Shown in pieces: positions 56,501 to 64,000 of a stretch of 64,000 bases of DNA. The notes beneath the pieces were generated by a model. The model was not told where the DNA came from, searched no databases, and saw only the letters and a program-made list of their open reading frames with translations. The stretch's first letter is position 1. The number at the start of each line of letters is the position of its first letter. Location: positions 20,701,348-20,765,347 of the forward strand of contig CM055095.1 in assembly GCA_029204225.1 (NCBI GenBank), given 5' to 3'. The stretch comes from Diphasiastrum complanatum (Eukaryota > Streptophyta > Lycopodiopsida > Lycopodiales > Lycopodiaceae). Position numbers and translations under genes: made by a program.

Positions 56501-58991
56501 AAAAAATAGCACAAACCAGCTGGCCTCAACGTGGACGAGATATCAAACAAAAACTTCGTGTCTACTAATATGGCAGTCATGAACAAGCATGCTTATGTAG
56601 AAGATAAGACTAGTACTTCTCACAGAGAATCAGTAACAAGCATGCAATTAGCAGGTATGCTTGTACATAGTTACAAGAATAACCTTTCTGTATAGGTTCA
56701 TGATGCTGGTTTCGTCAAATGGCAAGTAACCTGCTATCAGCACAAAAAGAATAACTCCACAAGACCACAAGTCTGCAGTTGCACCACTGTACCCTTTATT
56801 GTTAATCACCTGCAAATTAGCAAATGGCTGTATAAAACTTTTTGGATCACAAGGTGAGGGTCACCTCTCAAAATCTTTCTTTATTCTTTATGATAGAAAC
56901 CAGAAAAAGCATGGATGAGAGAACACTCAAAACATACAAGTGAAAGGACAAGGCAAGCAGCATCGAGAAATCTCAGCTATAGAAAATGCACACAATAATT
57001 TGAAATTTTTTCCATAAACGCAATAGTGTTGATAATCTATGGGCAACTTATATTTCTGCCTTACCTCAGGTGCCACATAATTTGGGGTGCCGCAAGTGGT
57101 ATGAAGTAGGCCATCCGCCTGCCAGAGAGGAGACATGATTTACCTTAGAATCGATAAAATGCAAACAATCGTTTTCTATCCTCGTACCAGATGTAGGCCA
57201 TCAACCTACGACCTACGAACAAAGTTACAGGGATATCGTATGTAAGAACCTCTAATTCTTTCACAATCATTTCAGAAGGCTAAAACTCCTTGGAGCCATC
57301 TGGAAAAGTTTCTGGGAGCTAATGCTTTTCTAGTCTGGAAGGTCTAGATTCTGATGTCTGAGAAATACAGGTACAAAAGAGGCAAGGATGGGACTTGGGA
57401 CTCTGTAACTAAGAAATTGCGTGTATAAAATACATGCGTAACCATGATATCAAGCATACCCTTAATTGCTGTGGTAAGGCGCTCAATCCAAAATCTGAAA
57501 CTTTCAAATTTCCATCGCCATCCAGAAGTAAATTTTCTGGCTGCAAAAACAAGTTAAAGGACGTCCGATGAATTCTTATAACTTGCTTGGCATGCTGTCA
57601 CATCTATCTACTACACGTCAGGAGAAATTATGCAATCTTTGCATGAATGAGCATCATGAATATTGCACAGCCAGCAGTGCGTTGAATCTCTGCAAGACTA
57701 GATAGGCGGCAGACTTGTTCTTAACTGACCTTCAAGTCCCTGTGGTACACGCCTCTGCTGTGACAGTAATCCACGGCATTTATAAGTTGATGAAAGAACT
57801 TTCTCGCTTCATCTTCTTGAAGTCTTCCTTTCTTAACCTGTCGAATAGTTGATAGATTGTAAGAATGATTTCTTCCGTACACCATTCATATGCATAGGAA
57901 AAGTTGAACGTTTGTTTTAATGCCTCAAGACTCGAGAGACAAAATATTTTCACAAACGAGTTTGTATTGGCTCGTAAGCTCAACAACCACGAAAAAAGAA
58001 CAAATTTAGGGAAACAAATTGAGGCTCTTTTAAAAACATGTTACATGCTACGGAGATGAAGACAATCATGTTAAATTCTGGGGTTATAGAAACATAATCC
58101 AAAGCTTGACTCTTACAATTTTGTTAAATAATTCGCCTCCCGTGACATATTCGATAACTATGTATATCTTTGTCTTGCTGGCTAATACCTGCAAAGGGAC
58201 GGTGGTTACCTTCCTCACAAAAAGCAGGGCAATGATTTCAAATACGTGAGTAGTAACTTCTAAAACGTCGGTCATATGTCAAACATCGTAAACGGAAAGA
58301 AAACAGAGAAGGTAAATTGGCTTTCAATAGTGCACGAACAGCAGAATCTCCAAACTTTAAAGTCAAATTGCATCAGACAGCTAGCAGAAACTTTCAAACT
58401 AACTGATGAAGTAGGCCTAAATATGTAAGAGTTGCACTGAACCGTGTACCTCATATAGTTGTACAATGTTCGGATGCTTGACCAGCTTCATTGTTGAGAT
58501 TTCACGTTTGATCTACATATAAGTTAGCTGAGATGTAAGCCTCTCGCCCCATACATGTAAAATTATGATGTACTAACAAAGCAATGCACTAATTCTACGC
58601 AGAGAAAATACTCTGACCCTTGCAACTACTGAAGAGTAAGAAATGCAAAAGGCCATTCAGAGGCTACAATCATGATGTAAGGCTAAAATCCCTCCGTGCC
58701 TGCCGAGAAATGTCACCACGAAATGTACTGTTTATCCTTTAAGATAGATACAAAATGGTGAAAACTTCGATTCGGGGTCAGGGAGGAAACACGATCACTT
58801 GAAGGCGAGGAAAAAGATACCTGCTCCACCATCTTGTGCTTCAACAGCTTTTCCTTGTCAAGCACTTTGATGGCAAAGTTTTCACCTGTAACAACATTCC
58901 TGGCAAGCCTCACTTTGGCAAATGTGCCCTCGCCCAAAGTACGTCCGAGCTCGTACTTGCCAATGCGGGTGGTACTACCAATTGTACTCAT
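51065..58991 (-). CDS. CIPK: CBL-interacting protein kinase (CIPK/SnRK3), complete, 14 exons
   Basis: Ser/Thr kinase that, on binding CBL calcium sensors at membranes, phosphorylates transporters and channels. Exons: 58991-58821, 58512-58450, 58188-58117, 57837-57730, 57540-57460, 57118-57065, 56809-56684, 55750-55661, 55530-55408, 55262-55152, 54983-54867, 54606-54550, 53949-53875, 51133-51065. All introns are GT-AG, in phase 0; the product is 438 residues. Kinase features are intact: glycine loop LGEGTFAKV, lysine in [10 protein letters not shown], catalytic YHRDLKPEN (split by an intron after K), DFG, activation segment [15 protein letters not shown]. The NAF/FISL motif ([19 protein letters not shown]) binds CBLs and autoinhibits; a PPI region follows ([18 protein letters not shown]). 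The 14-exon layout is that of the intron-rich CIPK clade, and the sequence looks closest to the CIPK3/9/23/26 group. The ATG at 58991 is the first in frame; an upstream in-frame TAG limits extension. Intron 13 is 2.7 kb, and introns hold repeats. Confidence 0.96.
52383..52673. repeat. two tandem copies of an intronic repeat
   Basis: Within CIPK intron 13, 52383-52505 and 52527-52673 resemble each other (CCCTACTCACTT...CAGAGCCCAAGA type text). Both resemble 56203-56351 in intron 7, which shares TTGAGTTTCTATCA and GGTGAAGGGCAGACT. Confidence 0.65.
53497..53575. repeat. compound (GT)n(GA)n microsatellite in CIPK intron 13
   Basis: About 15 GT units pass directly into about 24 GA units. The same GT-to-GA order recurs at 61987-62067. 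Confidence 0.95.
54190..54415. repeat. GC-palindromic insertion in CIPK intron 12
   Basis: An intensely GC-rich island in an AT-rich intron. It has a perfect hairpin with 12-bp arms (54256-54267 and 54275-54286, 7-nt loop), an overlapping 8-bp hairpin (54240-54257), an A/T-rich core with a 16-bp direct repeat (54310-54325 and 54349-54364), and a 14-bp palindrome CGAACGCGCGTTCG (54386-54399). It is probably a small non-autonomous mobile element; target duplications were not identified. Confidence 0.55.
56203..56351. repeat. third copy of the CIPK intronic repeat
   Basis: In intron 7, same orientation as 52383-52673. Two different introns of the same gene carry the family. Confidence 0.65.
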
Positions 58992-59320
58992 TTCGAGAAG
59001 AGATTCTCTCCTGTTGTTGGATCGCAGTCGGAAGCTCAAAACGTGCTGATAGGAGACAAACTCAAACGCAGAATTTGATGATTCGAACGCTTCCTGGCGC
59101 TAGGACGCCTCACCTGACTTTTCTCTCTCACAGCTTTAGCCATACCGGATATTCAAAACAGCTTCAAAATATCAGAATCTCACTGACAATAGGGAGGGTG
59201 ATGATCGGCTTAGAGTCTGGATAGAGTTAGACAGAGAGTTGATTTCTCTGGGAAAGAGGAGAGAATGAGCGGGGGAAGGAGACAAATAGAGAGTTGCTTT
59301 CATTCGCAGGCTTATCGTGC
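58992..59320 (-). promoter_or_regulatory. CIPK 5' leader, CT-rich
   Basis: Directly upstream of the ATG. On the coding strand 59230-59280 is pyrimidine-rich (CTCTCTATTTGTCTCC...), typical of plant leaders and Y-patches. No clear TATA box or transcription start can be fixed from sequence alone. Confidence 0.4.
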
Positions 59321-60249
59321 AATCATATATGAAGATCAATCAAGGATTCAGGTTTGTTTGATTGCAAAATCGAGAGAGAAAGAAGAATCAAAAAAGAAAA
59401 GTTGGAACAAGAAACGATGAAAAACTAAGCCCGATTAACAAGCACAGGCAAACAAATCACAACACAAGACCAAAACTCTAAAGCAGTTTTACATGCACTT
59501 CATTCGAATAATGGAAGGAAAATGTACTCAAGATAAACTAATATTGCTTGACAAATGTTAACCTGATGGTATGGAGAACCTATGGCCATGGAACTCCGAA
59601 GAGAGTCATATCAGCCCAAGCTGTAGATACCGATCTTGAGAGAATCTTATTGCACATAAGGTGGACGTCGGCTTTCTATAATGATAAGTTTAATAAGCAG
59701 GACGTCAACTTACTTTCTTTAGACCAGGTAAGAAAATCGTGCTTTACATCATATCCATAGACAAATTTCCAAGTTAGCATGATGCTGATACCTTAATATT
59801 ATTGTAAAATTCAAACAACATAGTAACATTCAACAAGGCGTGAAGCTAGTTCACTAAAACTCAACCGAGATTGCGAACCGCCTTAATGTAAGAATGAACC
59901 GACTTCTAGGCTTTGCAGCAAACATTTAGACCATAAAAAAATAGGCATAAGTGTAACAAGCAAAAGGCTACTTCAGACCGCTCACATACAGCTCAAAAAC
60001 ACAAAGAAAAAAGTCTTATCACAACAAATTAGCAAAGGTGCGAAGGTTTTTGTAACAAACCCGAGGAAACAAACGACGTTGCTGCCGAGAAGATCGATGA
60101 CAAAGATTCAATAATATCAAAAAGCAGAAAGATCTGAGGTGGAAACAACCAAACCTGCATCGGGATACGCCCCGGCTCTGTAGAGATATGCATGAAAGGA
60201 TCAAGCACCACGCAAAATATACAAAAAGCAGGGCAGTATCGCAATTATT

Positions 60250-60250
<1 letters not shown>
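59321..60250. other. CIPK upstream spacer, no gene seen
   Basis: No recognisable coding frame. The short plus-strand frame 59548-59760 lacks any known motif. Confidence 0.45.

Positions 60251-60312
<62 letters not shown>
60251..60312. repeat. (CT)n microsatellite
   Basis: 31 uninterrupted CT units. Confidence 0.95.
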
Positions 60313-60316
<4 letters not shown>

Positions 60317-61980
60317 TCGTCGTCAGCTTTCAAACGAGAGCAGCGATGGCGCAAAAAATATCATCTCTCTCGTGTGCTGGTTGGTAGCGAGTCCGCGACC
60401 AAGACGGCCAAAGGCTCGCGCCTGGGGTCCACCCTCCCTCAATCCAGCCCTCCCTGCCCAAGGCCCAAGGGTCATAGGCCCTTCCTCAATGTGAGTGAGT
60501 TCCCTTGTGCTCCTAATGAAAAACATCACCAAAGCCTTTGGGCCTTGGACCCAACGGGCTAGGCTCAGACTCGAACTCAAACTCGAAGGAAGGTTCGAAA
60601 CTTTAGTCCTTCCCCAACCGAAGGTCCGAACACAAAGGAAGGCCTGGGCCCAAGCCACTGGGCCTTCTCCACTTAATCCCGACGACATGTTTTTTGTTCG
60701 ACCTAAAACTTTTACAAAGTTAAAATGTGGCACATGTATAGTTGAAGTTGTTTTATCATAAAATTTGACATGTGTCTTGAAAAGACCTCCGAGTGAAAAG
60801 TACATGTGCTATTTGTGAGTCATCGACTGGCTCCATAAGGTATATATGATTTATAAGGGAGAGTGAGTGACTCCATGAAGGTCTATATATGTATGTGTTG
60901 GAAGTGTCGCCTGCAAAATTTCATACTCAAGAGCATTTTAGGGGGGTGGAAGGCCCTTGACGATTACCTGAAAGGGGCGTCCCAAGCAAGATGGAAGAAC
61001 CAACGGGAACGTGCCTTTTGCCATCTTATGCCCCCAAGTGCAATTTTTTGGCCTTATGTTCCAAAGGCAATACTGTGTGTTCAAGTTGGTCAAGAAGGTT
61101 CAATAAATAGCCATCCATCATCATAGAAATTGTTTCAAAATATGGACGCTTATTTCATAGAAAGCCAACTACTTAAGTTTTGGTCTTAGAAGCATGAACC
61201 GATTTTAGTCATGGAGAGTCATTACAAGAACAAAGAGAGCCAGAAATTCAAAATGTACAATGATATCTTCCCTTGACTCACGAGTCATGGAAGAACTAGT
61301 GTTGGCAAAATATGGTGAAGTTTTGAAGTGTGTAGCATATGTGATTGCATGTTAGGAAAGTCCACATAATTAAGAAGTGATTATCTTTTATTGAGTAAGT
61401 AAGAGATCAAAGTTTGAGAAACATACAACATAGTTGGAAAGGATTAGACCAAATAATAATCCAAAATGTTAGATCTAGGCCAAGAATGATAGCTCCAACA
61501 ACATGTGTTAGACTAGTCACTCGCTAGCTTGCTAAGGTAATTAAAGCACCTACCAAATGGAAATAAGATCAAAAGATATACAAACCCTTGCTCAAATCTG
61601 AACTTAAGGCTCTATAATAGGTCGTACAATAACAAAATAGCATTTAATAAATTACCAATATGCCCATCTATCAAGCATTCAACACAATTTCTACACACAC
61701 GTCAAAAAATCAAAGTGAGATGATAGTATTCTCCAAAATCTTTCACAAATGGAAATGAACAATGGTTCCATTTCTCCATGCCTTTCACCTTGTTTATAAA
61801 ATCATAGTGCCCAAGGTGAAGGAACATCGTCCGATGTTGCCTCTCAGTTGTTATTACAACAACTTGAAGCCGTGAACAAAATCCATCAGACCCATATTAA
61901 CAAGCTATCTAAAGAGTTCGAACAAAAATTGCTACCTTGTTATTTGTTGCATTTGCTATTTATTGGATTTGCTTGTTATT
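60313..61980. other. GC-rich part with GGCCC repeats, then AT-rich spacer
   Basis: 60400-60680 repeats phrases such as AAGGCCCAAGG, TTGGGCCTTGGACCC and CCTGGGCCCAAGCC. It keeps a 160-codon minus-strand frame open (60323-60805) but resembles no protein. It may be a piece of an unknown repeat. 60860-61980 has no recognisable gene. Confidence 0.4.
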
Positions 61981-61984
61981 GCTA

Positions 61985-61986
<2 letters not shown>

Positions 61987-62067
<81 letters not shown>
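61987..62067. repeat. compound (TG)n(AG)n microsatellite
   Basis: About 27 TG units followed by 13-14 AG units. It truncates the copia fragment to its right. Confidence 0.95.
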
Positions 62068-62069
<2 letters not shown>

Positions 62070-62070
<1 letters not shown>

Positions 62071-62890
62071 TGTCCGTCCTATCAACTACTTTGCACTGAT
62101 CACATTTGAATTCTAGTCTATGTCCTAGATCTGTGACCCTGCTTACAGAGAGCAGATTCGTAGATAAATTTGGTACATATAGGACTTTAGAGAGTAGCTT
62201 AGATTGATCGTTTGCAAAACTCAATCTGACAGTACCTTCACCTTTAATAGCTTGTGTGCTATTGTCTCCAAGGTGAACATATTTCTTGGTACTATAAGGT
62301 ATATAGGACTCAAAACAGCCAATGAGGCTGGTCATGTGCTGAGTGGCTCCGGAATTCAGGAACCAAGAACTGGCCCCAGATGCTCCTTGATGGCTTGTCA
62401 TGAAGGCATCATGATTTGCTTCTTGAATAGGCTGTGGAGCTTCTGTAGCTGCATTTGCCACTTGATTCGACTACCCCTTGTTGTTGTTCTTTGCTTGCAG
62501 TATCCGGCATTCTTGAATTTTGTGGTTGTTTCGCTTGTAGTATCTATAGAACAACTTCTTCTTCGCCTACGGATTTGACTGTTCTTTGTGTTGTGCTGGT
62601 TTCTGGTTTGGCTTTGATTGCTTCAGGCCTTTCTTCTTCTGCTGCTTAGTCGTGCTCTTATTGGTGTATAAAGCGTGAGAATCAACTAAGGAACTTGAGG
62701 CTTTGTTCCTCCACGTGTCTTCCTGCAACAACATAGTAATGACTCTCGAAAGAGTCAGTTCTGGATGTGTCGTGATGATCATCACTCAGCTGTCGTATGA
62801 GCTTGGCAAGCTTGTAAGCAGTTGCATCACTGCATCTTGATCGTTTATGACAGATCCGGCAATGACCATTTGCCTTAGCAGGTTCTTAAA
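62070..62890 (-). mobile_element. Ty1/copia element F, gag end and protease fragment
   Basis: Closely related to element A. From the right: gag (MVIAGSVINDQDAVMQL; ELTLSRVITMLLQEDTWRNK); a knuckle whose first two cysteines have become tyrosines (FYRYYKRNNHKIQEC, near 62520-62565); protease SWFLNSGATQHMT (near 62335-62375) with the catalytic Asp changed to Asn; then LLSKVLYVPNLSTNLLSVSR. It ends at a compound microsatellite on the left and at the dispersed repeat on the right. No integrase or RT follows. Confidence 0.8.
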
Positions 62891-63065
62891 TTGACAAGAG
62901 AGGGGGTATAAGGGAAGCTCCCTAAGATCCTGCTTACAAGACAAAACACAATGGAAAACACACTATGGAGCAACCACCCAACCAAGTAGAAGCAACCAAT
63001 CAACTCTAGAAGCTTCACAACCAAGCCAAGGAATAAGAAGCATGAAGGTAGAGTGAAACTCTGGC
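62891..63065 (-). repeat. dispersed repeat, copy 2
   Basis: Inverted, closely similar copy of 13470-13610. It abuts the gag of element F. Identity ends where the copia sequence begins. Confidence 0.75.
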
Positions 63066-64000
63066 AATGAATCAATGACCACGATGAGGAGTAGGACAAG
63101 TTTGGAACAAATATATAGAGCCAAAAGCAATCTGGGCACATAGCCAGGCATTGCCCTAAGTTTCCTAAACATAGATTCACCTAGAATAGAGTTCTAAGCA
63201 TGGACCAACTATTCATAGAATTGCTATTGATAACTCTACACATGCATACACTGTCTCATACCTTGTCTAAACTCCATTTAGTGTGTTATGGGCCTCACAA
63301 GGATATTAGTTTCTTTCGGGTCACATCCAGTATGACGTGGCATAACTAATAGCTTGATTTACTGGAGTACCGTGTATCCAAGACTAGGAGTATACTGAAT
63401 CCTATTTACTAGCCATGGACATAACATTCTTCCCTCCTTAAACTGCTTCTATCCCTAGAAGCTCTGTAAACAAGAAAGAATAACAAGAACAATTCTTTTA
63501 ACTTTAAACTAGAAAATCATTATCCTTAGTCTAACTTCCACATCAAACAAGTACTCAGAGATAATCCTATTTTCCAAGTGATAATCTCTGCATTGGAGTA
63601 CAACTCAGGTTTGAAAAAGTACGCTAAGTAATTAATTTCTCATTTGGGCTATATTAACCATAAGTTAGTAACATCACCTTCATGTAAAGCATTTACATAA
63701 AACACTGGGTGAAATAACCTAACTTAAGAGATTAAAGTTAAAGAAATAATAAAATAATTATAATTATAGTCTGAAAATATCCACAACTCTGATAGAGAAC
63801 TCATAAGCTTTCAAGTACAAATATCCTTAGAATCTAAATTCTAACATATGATAATTCATTCAATTAGAATCTCTAGGAGAATCATTAAGATATAGAATGA
63901 TTAAAACTCAACTCTGAGTTATCCTAGATACTCTTTTGAGTTAAATGCTCCTATTTCTAGTGACAAATACAAGAAAATAACATTCATTCATCTTAATAGA
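63066..64000. other. no gene seen
   Basis: AT-rich sequence without recognisable coding frames or known repeats; it could be part of an LTR continuing the repeat at 62891-63065. Confidence 0.4.

Noticed and set aside
58992-59085. Upstream extension of the CIPK start
   Set aside because: The frame is open upstream but has no ATG before an in-frame TAG; the ATG at 58991 gives the usual N-terminus.
60323-60805. 160-codon minus-strand frame
   Set aside because: Driven by GGCCC-rich repeats; no domain, no leader, and overlapping plus-strand frames of similar length.

Overview
This window is nuclear DNA from a land plant. Both intact-looking gene models are plant-specific families: a STRUBBELIG-type leucine-rich-repeat receptor kinase (SRF) and a CBL-interacting protein kinase (CIPK). 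Both have many short exons with GT-AG introns. The rest is mostly decayed LTR retrotransposons with tRNA-iMet-type primer sites, plus long (GA)n, (CT)n, (AC)n, (GT)n and (TA)n microsatellites. The species cannot be read from the sequence. A plant with a repeat-rich genome (a fern or another seedless plant would fit) is only a guess.

Layout. 1-300 is a LINE reverse-transcriptase scrap. 1847-5989 (minus) holds the first 11 exons of an SRF gene, from signal peptide through LRRs and membrane span to the start of the kinase domain; the rest of the kinase is not in the window. 8.0-12.7 kb has a LINE scrap and two Ty3/gypsy fragments facing each other. 13.6-22.6 kb is a nest of Ty1/copia elements: element A (14407-21681, minus, with LTRs, PBS, PPT and target duplication) sits in the leader of element B, and a 1.5 kb solo LTR of a B-like family sits inside the integrase of A. 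A also carries an in-place inversion in pol. 23.0-25.2 kb is a third copia element (C) that has lost its reverse transcriptase. 25.3-28.7 kb alternates blocks of a CACGTG-centred repeat with a Helitron-like element and an LTR piece. 28.7-36.1 kb is a Ty3 element of non-chromovirus type with three gag zinc knuckles, a deleted integrase core and an unrecognised coiled-coil ORF after pol. 38.3-43.7 kb is a decayed chromovirus with both LTRs and a terminal chromodomain. 44-49.3 kb carries a second, inverted copy of the Helitron-like element and a direct repeat. 51065-58991 (minus) is a complete 14-exon CIPK gene encoding 438 residues. 62-63 kb has one more copia gag-protease fragment.

Functionally only SRF and CIPK look like host genes. 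SRF proteins act at the plasma membrane in receptor signalling; CIPKs couple CBL calcium sensors to ion transporters. Nothing suggests they work together here. Everything else is best read as mobile DNA in various stages of decay. I see no CRISPR array, rRNA, convincing tRNA gene or bacterial-type operon.
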